Shown: positions 10,065-20,859 of the stretch, one piece after another
How the letters are laid out: every line of letters begins with the position of its first letter
How positions within the stretch are numbered: position 1 is the stretch's first letter
NCBI RefSeq assembly: GCF_035222375.1
Contig: NW_026946366.1
Span: 2,170,001-2,234,000 of the forward strand
DNA length: 64,000 bases
Direction: 5' to 3'
Source of the DNA: Podospora pseudocomata
Lineage: Eukaryota; Ascomycota; Sordariomycetes; Sordariales; Podosporaceae
Notes under the pieces: generated by a model
The model's input: only the letters and a program-made list of their open reading frames with translations
What the model was told of the DNA's origin: nothing
Database searches by the model: none
Program-made: the position numbers and the translations under genes

Positions 10065-11585
10065 CTATGCAAGCCACCCTTCATCCTCCCGCTTGGGGCC
10101 TCGCATCACCAGACCCTCATCCTCATCGTCATCATCCTCATCTTCAGAGTCGTGCCTGTCTCCATTTTGGTGTTGGTGGTGGTGATACTCCCCATTTCTC
10201 GGAACCGACCCGTTTTGTTGTTGGTGGTGATTATGGTCCCCGTTTGCGTGTCCCTCTTCTGGCTGGTGATTACTGCCGCCCTTGACGCCATAATCGTTAC
10301 CGTTGCCATTGTTCTCCGGCTCCGTCTCGCCTTCGTCCTCCTCTTCCAGCATCCACGTCAAACCATTCGCGTGTTCCTCCAGAGGGAAAACCTCGCGCGC
10401 ATACTCCTCCAGCCCTCGTGGTCCTTCCCAGAGCTCCAGGGCAGTCTTGGGGCAGTCGTTCTCCAGCTCGAGGTCGCCAAAGTAAGGGGGCTGCTTCTTC
10501 GGGTCGTCACCTCCAAGGGTGAACAACGTCTCCAGAGCCTCCAGCTGGCAGCGATAACCCTCGGGAATCGGCACCGTGACCTCAATCGGGCCTTGGACAT
10601 AGCGCACCGGCCGACCGACCCCCTTCGCAAAGTGGCGGCACGCCTCCCTGGGAGTGAGCATCTCGTAGGCGAGAGCGATGCGCTTGCCGCCGCCCCATTT
10701 CTTCACACCGTCCTTGAAGATCTGAAGGACGGCTGGCCCCACGTCATGTTCTGCATCAAGCCACGGAAGCTTGGCGTCGGGGTGAAAAGGGGCCTGCCAG
10801 ACAAAGGAGCCGTCTTTTTGCAGGGCGGTGCAAAACAGAGGGTACGGAAGAGATGTGAAGTTGTTGTTATATATACCCGTGTAAACAAACGTTGCTGGCA
10901 ACCCGATTTTCCTAACATATTCCTCGACCTGGTGCTTCGAAGACCAAAGTGGCAGCGATGGCCAGTCTGGGTTATAAGTGTTGTGATCCGGCATGGATGA
11001 ATAAACATAATGCTGAATGCCTGCCGCCTTTGCTGCGTCGGCGAGAGCCTCGCCGATGAGATTCTCATCGCCATAAAATGTGGTGTTGATAAAGGCCAGC
11101 TGGGTACCCCGGAAGAGCTCCTTGATCAGGTTGTGATTGACGCCGATGCCGGAGATAGGACCATTCTTAGATACGTCGATCTGTGCAGGCTCGCCGGGTT
11201 TGCTCTTCTCCTTCGTGTACAGCTCTCCAAGGAGGACCGTCACGTTGGGGTTGGTAGCCACTTCGGTAGCGATCACGCCCTCGAGATTCCTCATCTGGGC
11301 TCGAACATGGTAGCCGACTGCTGTGGCAACCCGGATGAAGGAAGCAGCCTGTCTGCCGGCAGCATTGATAACAGCGATTGTCTTATCAGGACCGGTCAGA
11401 AACCTTTTGGCCGGGCGGAAGGTCAAAGAATTATTCCTCGACATGAGGGGTGAGCCATCTGAGTAGGAGGACCTGGAGTGTTTGTGTCGTCTCTCGATTT
11501 CGGTTTGGGGGTGAGTGTTGATTCTGATTTCCCTGGGTGCCGGGGCCGGCCTGTAGGCAAGGTCTGAGTGTAGCTCGACCGTCAT
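10065..11585 (-). CDS. nmr-1: Nitrogen metabolite repression regulator Nmr/NmrA
   Basis: An intronless gene of 506 aa. The family is an NAD(P)-binding Rossmann protein without dehydrogenase activity that binds the GATA activator NIT2/AreA and blocks it when preferred nitrogen is plentiful. The dinucleotide motif lies at residues 68-84 (KTIAVINAAGRQAAS). Strong family motifs follow: AFINTTFYGDE, HYVYSSMPDHNTYNP, YTGIYNNNFTSLPYPLF, LPWLDAEHDVGPAVLQIF and EEYAREVFPLEEHANGLTWML. As remembered, these match Aspergillus NmrA closely. The first 65 residues and a His/Asn/Asp-rich acidic tail of about 90 residues are extensions like those of the longer Neurospora protein. The first in-frame ATG is at 11585; the frame stays open upstream but lacks an ATG. 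Confidence 0.93.
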   Translation of the reverse strand: MTVELHSDLAYRPAPAPREIRINTHPQTEIERRHKHSRSSYSDGSPLMSRNNSLTFRPAKRFLTGPDKTIAVINAAGRQAASFIRVATAVGYHVRAQMRNLEGVIATEVATNPNVTVLLGELYTKEKSKPGEPAQIDVSKNGPISGIGVNHNLIKELFRGTQLAFINTTFYGDENLIGEALADAAKAAGIQHYVYSSMPDHNTYNPDWPSLPLWSSKHQVEEYVRKIGLPATFVYTGIYNNNFTSLPYPLFCTALQKDGSFVWQAPFHPDAKLPWLDAEHDVGPAVLQIFKDGVKKWGGGKRIALAYEMLTPREACRHFAKGVGRPVRYVQGPIEVTVPIPEGYRCQLEALETLFTLGGDDPKKQPPYFGDLELENDCPKTALELWEGPRGLEEYAREVFPLEEHANGLTWMLEEEDEGETEPENNGNGNDYGVKGGSNHQPEEGHANGDHNHHQQQNGSVPRNGEYHHHQHQNGDRHDSEDEDDDDEDEGLVMRGPKREDEGWLA

Positions 11586-12126
11586 GGTGAATCCTTTCTG
11601 TTGCGAAGATGATCTTGGGTGTAGATAGGGGTGGTGTATGTATGCGAACTTTTCGAGCAATCCGTTGGCTCCAGAAAAGAAAAGTCGATTTTAACTGTTC
11701 AAGCTCCTCGATTTCTCTTTCTCTGAGTCTTGGAAGAAAGACGACGGCGGGTTGGGCGTCTCTGGCGCAGTGATTTCGGATGGAGTGCTATCGGTATCTC
11801 GCCAGTGATAAAGGACATCAGATTGACACAGCTAACTTTCACGGGCATGCGCCCCAAACGGCCCAGCAGCAGCGGTGTGGGCGGGAGGCGGCGCTTCAGG
11901 GAGGGTGCTTGAAAACGGTAAAGCTTCTGGTGCCTGGAAACAAGCAGGACTGTTGCGCAGACAGGAAAGGGTGGTTTTGTTGTGATTTTTTTTCTCTCTC
12001 TCTCTCTCTCTGACTGCAGAGAGACAACAGCTTGTGAACCCTGACGGATAGGATAGCTCTGGTGCCGCGTCGCACACAAGGAACAGGTTGAGCTCGGCGT
12101 CGATGGCGTATTATTCTGGGCAGTGG

Positions 12127-12391
12127 TTATCTGTTAGTGGGGTTCTTCCCGATTGCGGGGCAAGCAGGGGCACTGATAAAAGATAAAAGAAGAGACAGGC
12201 AAGGCAGGGCAAGGCAGGGCAGGGCAGGGCAGCAGGACAACAGACCACAAGCAGGATGGAGGGCGGGAAGGCGAAGACGGAGGGTGTCACCCGAGAGGTA
12301 GATCAGAGAGAGAGAGAGGTATGGATGGGTCTCTGCTTATGCTTTTTTTTTTCTTATCCAGGGCTTGGAGATAGGATGACTCGGGAGATAA
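12127..12391. promoter_or_regulatory. Cluster of GATA-factor motifs upstream of nmr
   Basis: Five sites match HGATAR: 12127-12132 (reverse), 12174-12179, 12181-12186, 12369-12374 and 12386-12391; a further TGATAA lies nearer the gene at 11806-11811. NIT2/AreA-type factors favour paired GATA sites. Binding is inferred only. Confidence 0.4.
12197..12232. repeat. GGCA/AGGGC-rich imperfect tandem repeat
   Basis: Alternating AAGGC and AGGGC pentamers, about seven units, just after the paired GATA motifs. Confidence 0.7.
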
Positions 12392-14668
12392 CACAAATCA
12401 CAAAGCTCTGTCCACCCTCTCCAGCGTTGCTCTGGGACTGACCACATGACGAGCTTCGTGATGAGAAGACGACGGGCGGCATGTCCCATGCGGGCATCGT
12501 TGGACATTGTCGCCGCCGTTTCAATGACAGGGAGCTCCTTGCGCAATCGCGGCAGGCCAACAAAGGGAAGCAAATCGAAAGCTCGCAACCCAGCTCTGAC
12601 CGTGCTTGCGGGACCCGATCTCCCCACTCTCCAGAGTCTTGTTTTCAGTGCTAAAGACATCGTTCCATGCGGGAAATGGGGCGAGACAACTTGTCGACAC
12701 CCACCGTATCCACAGCAAAGAGCTCAGCAGGACGGCCAGAGAGAAAAAAAAAAAAAAAGCTGCCATGGACGCGGTGAGTGCCGGCCAATCGGGTACACCT
12801 CGTCCACCTAGTCCAGCGCACGCTTCGTCGTCTGCTTCGCTCAATGGCCCGATATTGATATTGCCTACCTCTCTGGAGGAGCAGCAAGCGCGGGTTGAGC
12901 TGGGGCCTGGTGGGCAAGCAGACTGATCGAGACTTGATGATGTTGCAGACTGTTTGTCACAGATTCCAGGGTTTGGTCCGGCAGCCCACGCAGGCTGTGT
13001 GGATGACGATGATGGCCATGCCATGATCCGGGGCAGTGAGAAAATGGCCGTAGTGTAGGAATGGATGTGAGTAACCTGGATCCGGTACGGAGCAGAGAGA
13101 TAACGCATCAGGGCACGAGGCACAGGGTTGCATGTAAGCCAATATCAGCCGGACCGGTCTGTTAGCGCAGTACCTTTTCTATGTCTCTGCTGTCCAGCGG
13201 CGAGAGAGGCTGTCGTACAGAATCGTAATGGCTGATAGTAAATCTCATCCTCTTTCCAATGGCATTGTCCGGTGGAATTCGAGGCAAGCACAAGCTGCCT
13301 CGCTGTCTCAAAGAGGCAGCCGCATTCGGCATTTGCTGATTGATATCCGTGCAATCTCGCTCACAGTACTGCCAGCTGGAGATAACGGCCTGGCTGGGCA
13401 GAGCACCACTGGGCTGACTCCATTTTCCACACCTTGGAAAACTTTTTTTTCTTTCGTCAAAGCCTCACTCCATCGATTCGACGGCCGCCTGGGCATCCGC
13501 CGGCCTGGCAGGCTCCAGTTTCCGCTGCAGCTAGAGGTTACTGTTACCTGATGACCTTCCTATTCAGACCCCAAAAAGGCATTTCCTTAGCAATACATCT
13601 TGGCGCTCCCGGCGGTCGGCGCGCCTGTGAAAGTGCGAACGATAGAGATAGGGAGGCTGGAAAATCCCGACATCATCAACGAAGGGAAAAACCCGTGCCA
13701 CACGAGCAATCATCCGAACTGCTGGTTGGACACATTGGACCTCTCTCTCATCCACTTCGATTCATCCAATATCTAGCAGACCCCCCAAGAGTCTTCCATT
13801 CCATTGGCGTCCGCCTGTTGTTCCACGAAATGCTGGCTCTTGTCTCTCGGTGTCGGGTTTGTTCGATATCAATCCTTCCCATGGAGCAGCTGGGGGTGTG
13901 ATCCAAAACCGTGCGGTGTGATGGGTTGGAATGGTGGTGTTGTTTTGTGAGCATGTTCGGTTCGTTGAACGTCAAGAAAGGCTCGAATCCGGGCGCGGCC
14001 TTCCTTTTCAATTACGTACAATATGCGCCGCTAAGGCCGGTCTAGGGCAAGCAACAAGCACAGCACCATCCAGTGCACCTGCGTCCAGGTATATACAGTT
14101 GGGTTTGTGTGCCACAGGGCCGCTGGCAAAGTCTGATATCTCCGCGGAAAATCAGATGGTTGTTGCAATTGCAATTCACTTTTACCAAACAGGTGTTACA
14201 CCAACCACTCACACACCACTTACATCATCGCAGGGGTCCGTGGTTCGGCTGACCTCTTCCAGAAACTGGGACACGGTCCGACGACTGGCGTCTTTTGGCC
14301 CCTTGTGGGAGCGAGCCCTGCCGAGCCTGGGCAGTGATGAGACTGGAAGCTGTCAACCCTCTTTTTTTCCCCGCAAGGAGGGGCACCGAAATCGCGGGGA
14401 AGATCAGAAAACCTCTGCGGATAGCGTCCCTGGAAGTGCCTGGGCATCGAAGGGGCCATCACCGGGCCAAGGGCTTCCGGAAGCTGGCGGTGAGCTCCGC
14501 ATTCGGCACATCCCCAAGGCACGCACAGCAACATGGCTCCACAACGCTTTGTGGGTGTCGAACTCTCTGGTCCAGAGTCCAGACTCGATAAAGTACTACA
14601 ACACACGCTGTGTCACGCGAGCAGCATGGCTCTGAGGACGGTTGATGAGTTGGGTCAAGACATTCTGA

Positions 14669-17600
14669 TCAACATTCATACCCTTCCTCCTGCTCTCTCC
14701 AGTCAAACGGGCTGCCGTGAAAGCCCATGGTGGTCATCAACTGAACATCGTCCAACAAGGGACCCTCTGGTATCCAGTCCTCCACCGTCTGCTGATGCAC
14801 GTTATTTTCACCACGGATGGCGCTATCAAATGTGTCCTAGCACAAAGCATGGATTCGTCAGTTGTCGTGGATCACTGGCTCGGAAACACGGCCAGACTCT
14901 GGGGAGCTGAGTAGTGAAGAGAGAACGGAGAGAGAGAGAGAGAGAGAGAGAGTGTGTGTGTGTGTGTGTGTTGTTATTGCACATACCCAGCCCATTTGGT
15001 CCATCCCCATACTGCCCAGGTCGAGCCATCGAGTATCGATTGATGATGCGGGCATGAGATCTTGCCGCGTCAGGGGCTGCTGCACATCCTCCATCATGTG
15101 GTGCTGCTGCTCCCCTGGACCAAGCTCGGAATCGCAGTGTTCATCTACGTTGCGCGCACGCGGTCGAAAACGTGTCAGTCACTCACTCTTCTGGCTGGGA
15201 ATGTGTGTAAAGTGGGGATTGGAAGGACGGATATATAACATACCGGTCACAGAGAGGCTGCCGACGGACAAGGGCTCATGGCTTTGCGATGTGTTGAGCC
15301 AAGAGTCCTCGTCTCGCACGTACGGCTGATGTTCCGGGTGGTGCTGGTCAGGTGCGAGCTGTTTGCCTTTGTTCTGCTGCTTCTTCAGTTCAATCTTCTT
15401 CAGCATCGTGGCGAGCATGTCAGTCGCCTTCCGGAAGACGCCGTCAGCTTCCGAGATGGTTTCCCATATCTGATGGGACCTCTCCAACATCTTTTGGAGT
15501 TGCTCCTCGTTCGAGAAGGCTGACAAGGCCGGGTCTAGACTTGGCCAGCAGCTGCTCTCCTGGTGGTCGTGTCTCCCAGACTCTGGCCCGTGCTGAAGGA
15601 CGAGGTAGACGACCATGGCGGCGAGGAGAAAGTCGTGGATGGCCAGCGCGCTGATGTACCAGCCTGTTGCCCTCAGTCCGCCGCCGGGCAGCGTGGCCAG
15701 GTGCATGAGGTTTTGGTGGTCCAGGAGGCTGATGGCGGCTTCGAGGCAGATTCTCCTGGAATAAGCATGCTCGGGCTTAGGGACGGGCTCGATGAGGTAT
15801 CGACGGTGCAGCACGCAACGGCTCTTGTTGTACAGGGATATCAAACCGAACTGCTGGTTGACCAGAACCGGGGAGATGGGCTCGCCATCATAATCCTGTG
15901 GTGGCACGATTCTCTTCATGAAAGGGGGCACCTGGCTCCATATTTCGTCGAGTCGCATGTCGAGCTCCTGGATCTCGGCGTAGGTGGGTCGGGTGAGGGA
16001 GTTGGCTTGGCGGGCGACGAGACCGAAGACTTGACAGATGGAGGATTTCCAGATCGGGTATGTCAGCATGGTGTACTCGGTGTCGGGCCGGGCGGGGGGT
16101 AGCTGATGGCAGTCTTTGTCCAGGTCGTCATCGAAGAGGTTTCTGGGCGGGGCTGTGTCGCTCTCGATGCTGTATACCATGCTTGGGAGGCCCATGTGGA
16201 AAGAGACGAGGTGGTCGAATTGGCAGGCTACATGCCATAGCCTTCGCCTCATTTCTCCATCAAAAGGGGGGATGTTGGGGAGCTTGTCGGGGTCGCGGTG
16301 GAGGCCCATTCTCAGCATGAGTCTGATGCAGACTGATATCAACAGGTAACAGGTCATCTGGGAGGTTCGGTTGATGAGGAATTCAGACTCGATGTACAAG
16401 AGAAAAGGTTGTATCGTTGACGGTCCGGGAGACGAGAACTTGCCTGCCACCAGGGCCCAAAGGGCGGCGGCACGATACCTTCGGAATCGCTCCATCGGGG
16501 GAACGTCCGAGTCGCCCGCCAGTTCCCGGGGGGCGGTGAACATGGAGAACGACGTTCCCTGTGCAATGATTACGAACAACAACGCCAGCCATTGCAGAGA
16601 CGCCTTGTTCGGATCTTGCCAAAACACAGCACAATCTTTGGCAAAGGTCGGCTGGTGGACGCAGTGGTGGGTCGGGCTGGCAGCATCGAAATAACGCCGT
16701 GTCAGCCTTTCGACCACCGGTTGAGGGGGGAGCATATCGACGAGATCCTGCTTGCAGGTCGGGACGGTGTGAGACAACAGCAGCAAGCCAGGTGAGTGCG
16801 CGTCGTCGGGAGAGCCGAACCCTGCCGCCGCGTCAGGGTCGAGGCTTGCTTCCCCGGTGTCTGCCTCCCCATCATCGTCGTCGTCGAAGTAACTCTTCAG
16901 GTCCTCGATCTATTTTATCACCCCTTTTATCAGCAACCTACCCACACCTCTCTCCTGGTCAAACCGTAAGAGAACACTCACATCCTCGAGCATAGCCATG
17001 AAATGCGTCGCCCCTACATACGTAGCACTCCCCTTGCCGCTCTTCCCCAGCACGACCTGCCCAACAGGGACCGCCGCTGCTCTTTCATCTGGGCTTTCCT
17101 CGGTTTCATCGTCGTGCTCGTCGGTTTGATACTGGCCAGTGGCTGAAGAAGAGGATGTAAGCGCCGGGATGGGACCACGGATGTTGGGGTTGTTGGTGTG
17201 CATCATGCCCCTGACCATGGACTCTAGCCTTTTCAGGCGGGCAGCCATGGACCGCTCGGGGCGGGCTTTTTCTGGTTTTGGGGCGTAGGTGCAGAGGTCT
17301 TCGCGGGCTTTTTTGAGGCAGTTTTTGCAGGGTTGTTGGCGGTCGCCTGGGTGATTGATGTCAGTTTGGGTTGACAACTGCAGCAGCGACAATGGGCGCA
17401 ATCGATCGAGGCGGGCAGGTAAGGGAAAAGGGAGCAGTAGAGTAACGCCAGTGGCCATGCTTTGATCCTCTGACATGAGAAGGTTGCTGTTCGGGCTGTG
17501 GGGAAAGAAAGTTTGAAGTAGACAGGTCAACAAGTAACGTTGAAATCGTGACGTCTGATTTAGGGTAGGTGTCTTGAGAGAGGTAGGCAGGTGTGATATA

Positions 17601-18002
17601 ATACAGTAAATGCTGTGAAATATAGAACTTGTGTGGCTAGATACCCTATCAAGGGTTGGAGATCAAGCCATGATGAAGATATATCTCACAGTAGAAAGCG
17701 AAAAGAACTAGATACAACAATAGAAATGAATGAATGAGTGAACAATACATACATTTTTGCTTACTGGTCCTACAAGGACCACAAGATAGCAGGACCCTAG
17801 TCCGTTTCTGAGCTTTAGTGGGCGGAAGCTGATAGCTACTGTTGATAGGTAGTTGCGGCTGACTAGAAGCTGCGGCTCCCTTAGGTAATAGATGATGAAG
17901 GTTTCTCGGGGGGTTCGTTGGCTTCGGGTTGACATGAATGTTGCTGCTACCGCTGCCGGTGCTGTACCCACGCTGGGGAGCTTGTGGGGCCCGGGAGGAC
18001 AT
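14669..18002 (-). CDS. Zn2Cys6 fungal transcription factor
   Basis: Five exons (18002-17753, 17346-16982, 16909-15244, 15144-14987, 14836-14669) join in frame to 868 aa. The zinc cluster SCGPCRTSKQKC / DRQQPCKNC is CX2CX6CX5CX2CX8C at residues 74-102, and intron 1 (406 nt, GTATGT donor) interrupts the codon of its third Cys. A short linker and the MLED/IEDLKSYF segment follow, then the middle homology region ('fungal_trans') with YLLISVCIRLMLRMGLHRDP, RRRLWHVACQFDHLVSFHMG and LPSMVYSIESD. The C-terminus is acidic and Gln/Met-rich. It is a nuclear DNA-binding regulator; its target pathway cannot be told from neighbours. No in-frame ATG lies upstream of 18002; a TATATA box sits at about 18145. 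The last two exons were found by splice signals and an open frame to a TGA at 14669. Confidence 0.85.
14929..14971. repeat. Compound (GA)n(GT)n microsatellite in an intron
   Basis: About 12 GA units then 10 GT units on the plus strand, lying wholly inside the last intron (14837-14986) of the Zn2Cys6 gene. On the transcript this reads (AC)n(TC)n, a pyrimidine-rich stretch before the acceptor. Confidence 0.9.
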
Positions 18003-19003
18003 GATGCCTCCTTGAGGTGTGGTGATCCAACCTGTCGGTAACGGTTTTGATCTTGTGTCCGTTTCTGGAGTCGGGCTGTATAGACGAGGCACTTGAGGAT
18101 TCAATATCTGGCGACTCGGATCGGGTTTATCGTTGTTGTAGGTTGTATATAAGCGAGGCTCGGAGATAAGGGGTTTGGCTGTGGTGCTTTATTCCGGTTT
18201 GTCTTGGGTTGATCTTTGCTCTTGATCTTGGGAAGCTCGGTAGGTGAGAGTTGGAGAAGGGATTACTCAGCGGTATGCGCCCAAGGAGAGTTTAGCAGTG
18301 GGATGTGATGTGGTGGCTGGAATACCATTCTTAGCATAAGACTCAGGTTATCAATTTAAAATAATCATAGTTGACTGGATATAATACTGCAATCACGACT
18401 ATGATCTTGATGTGCAAAGCCCTTTTTCTGTCGGTAGGAACTTAGTCTCCCTGCCGACAGCACTGGTATTCCCCTCTTCTCGGCAAGGGCCTTTGTCGAG
18501 CGCCTACTGTGTGGTAGGATCGCATTTACAACCAACATGCATTGGACCTACCCAATCATCGAGCACTATGGCCGAGGGTTAGCAATGTTTGGAAGGGGAC
18601 ATATCAATCATATCGTGAGGGGGAAAAAAAACCATGTATTTGGGAATTTTCCTCGCTTTCTTCAGCCCCATTCCGATAATTACCATGCTGCCCATATGCA
18701 TTTCCCTTTTCCTGGCCCCAAACTCCAATAAAACAGAAGATATCAAATCGGAAGAGGTCTGGGTATCCCTTGTAGCCATCCACTGCCCTCCAGCCATGCC
18801 CTTGATTTTCACAATATCCCTCGGCTGCCTTGGTATCGCTGAGCAGCCTTGGCTTGTGCCATAAAAGCGCCACTAGGCCCAGCCGCTGGTTCAGAGGTAT
18901 CGCTGTTGAACAGATAGCAGACACATATTCCTCAACCATGCGCCACGACTTGGCCGACGCCTTATCTCGTAGTATGTGATAGACCCATTTAGAATCCTCC
19001 CGC
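18003..19003. other. Zn2Cys6 gene promoter and fcf1 3' flank
   Basis: A TATA-like element at 18145-18151 sits about 145 bp before the Zn2Cys6 start codon. AT-rich sequence follows. No further gene seen. Confidence 0.45.
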
Positions 19004-19816
19004 TCAGGTAGCCGGAGCACCAGGGAGTCTCTCGATGGCATATTTGCCCTTTTGGACGCCCAGAATGGGCACACCTGGGATCTTGCGGAGTCTTCGCTTG
19101 AGATCACGATCGTTGGCTGCTCTCTGTCAGTAAAAGCTCAACGAGAAAAAAAAGGGGGGGGTTACCTACTGGCAACGATGTAGATACGGTTCTTCTGGAC
19201 GCGGTCGACGATGCACTAGGCAGAGTTAATTAAATCAAGACACCGAAGAGAAGACGAATATTGGGAATTCTTACATCATCTGCATAGGTTCCCTTGTGGT
19301 CACAGGTGAGCCTCGTCCACCTCTCGTCACGAGCAATCATCAAGGCCATGCGGTACTTGGGGCCCAGCTTCTCGAGTTCCGCCATGACGCAGTCTGTGAT
19401 GATGATGTTGACCGAGGCATACAGGGCGTCCATGGCAGATTCTAGAAGTGGCAGCTTCGCCTGGATGGATCTGCTCAGGAAATTGGTATCGACAATGATC
19501 TGGTATGGTGGAACAAGCGAGGTGTTGAACTCGAAGAACATGGACGATGGTGCTTGCTGCGTGATGGTTAGTTTTGCCCTGTTCAGTTTGTGAAGATTAT
19601 GAGAGGACAAGACATACAGGGACCTCGCGAACTAGTTCCTTCTCCTTCTTCTTGATTTCCAACTTCTTCTTCTCGGCCTCTGTTTTCCTCCTGTCATCGT
19701 TCTTGCCGATGACCCGCTTCATGCGGAACTCGCGAACTTTCTTTGCGACTGTTGTTCTGTGGTTAGTATCTGATGAGATGTGAAGGGTGAGTGGCGGACA
19801 GAAACTTACCACCCAT
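19004..19816 (-). CDS. fcf1: rRNA-processing PIN nuclease Fcf1/Utp24
   Basis: Five exons (19816-19810, 19748-19618, 19556-19275, 19215-19170, 19116-19004) give 192 aa, close to the 189 aa of yeast Fcf1. This small-subunit processome nuclease cleaves pre-rRNA at the A1/A2 sites in the nucleolus. The basic N-terminus starts MGVAKKVREFRMKR. The PIN domain carries its acidic residues in QIIVDTNFLS, ITDCVMAELEKLGPKYR, CDHKGTYADDC and IVATNDRDLKRRLRKIPG. Exon 1 is only 7 nt (ATGGGTG), chosen because it restores the family's MGVAKK start with a GTAAGT donor; intron lengths are 53-61 nt. It is divergent from the CSI2-like gene. Confidence 0.93.
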
Positions 19817-20859
19817 ATTGACCGTAAAGTCGCTGAATAATATTGGTATTGTCTGTGAGATGTTTCAAATCACTCGGTGAGTCTGAACTATCGGGTTGTT
19901 CGTTTGATGGTGATGGCTTCGTTTCATGTAAGTGAATGAGTTTGCTGATCTTGAATTTTTTGAGAGGCCTGGCACGGACCAAGTTCGTCCCAGTCCCAAT
20001 TGCAGCATGGTGGCGTGGCCCCGGCGCGTTGCACAGCGGGCGCTGCGGCAATCCCAGACAGCTGGCAACCGACTGCCCACCTCTAGCCCAGGCTGTCTTT
20101 AATTAAGGTTTGGCGGCGTCCAGGAACAGGAGGAGCGTCCTGAAATCATCTTGGCCCTGAAATGCAAGAACTGCAGGGCGCTCGCGATGCAGTAGTTAGG
20201 TGCGTCTGCACTCAATATGCAGGTATCCGTCTGCTTTCCACCATGAGATGGTTTGTGAAGGACAGTATCTTTCTGCAAATATCATAGAAATAATAGCCTG
20301 ATGGGCTGAGACGCCGCAGCGTTGAGATTTGCTGGATCAGCGTGCCTGCGTTTGCCAAGACCAAGAGTGGTCCGGGGGAGACGAACGGGGAACATGGGAG
20401 GGGGGCTGACGGTTTTTACGGGGGGCCACCAACACGAAGGAGGGTCTCCTTTTTCCCTACTGCTGGGCCTCCCTTTGTCTCTCCATCTCTCTGTGCTATT
20501 ACCTAGCCCTCGCTCGTGTCGCTACACTACACTACATACATCAATTTACATTCTTGCCGTCGGCCGTTGACACGCGCGTCGCATCCCCTCGTTACCCATT
20601 TGTTTTGAGATAATTTTCCGCCGTGTGTCTCTCGGCCTGCCTGGAACTTGCTTCCGTCACCACTGAGACCTGGGCAACGCAGACTCAGCCCCGTCCCTCC
20701 ACAACCACCCACTCGGAGTCGATCCCTTCGTTGGTGGCTGCAGGCCTTGTCCGACAACAAAGTCCTCTTCTCCAGGTTGAACCCCGCCAGATACTCATTG
20801 CGACCTTGAATACTGGAACAGTTATCGTTCACGAGGGCCTCGACGACACATTTGCCGCA
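19817..20859. promoter_or_regulatory. Divergent region, fcf1 / CSI2-like gene
   Basis: About 1 kb. The frame of the CSI2-like gene is open back to 20623 without an ATG, so that part is read as 5' leader. No other feature seen. Confidence 0.4.

Larger units (their letters stand above)
11586..14668. other. Long nmr upstream region and 3' flank of the Zn2Cys6 gene
   Basis: 3.1 kb without a convincing gene. The proximal part probably holds the nmr promoter and leader: a CT tract at 11993-12011, GATA motifs and a GGCA-rich repeat. A 53-codon plus-strand frame (12765-12926) with a good start context (gccATGG) reads protein-like (Ser/Pro-rich, then LNGPILILPTSLEEQQ) but is too short to trust. Nothing recognised from 13.1 to 14.6 kb. 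Confidence 0.45.

Noticed and set aside
10056-11000. 314-codon plus-strand frame opposite nmr
   Set aside because: Antisense shadow of the strongly conserved nmr coding frame; composition follows from nmr codon usage.
13980-13990. tRNA B-box-like ggctcgaatcc
   Set aside because: Flanking bases cannot form a T-stem and no A-box or acceptor stem lies upstream.
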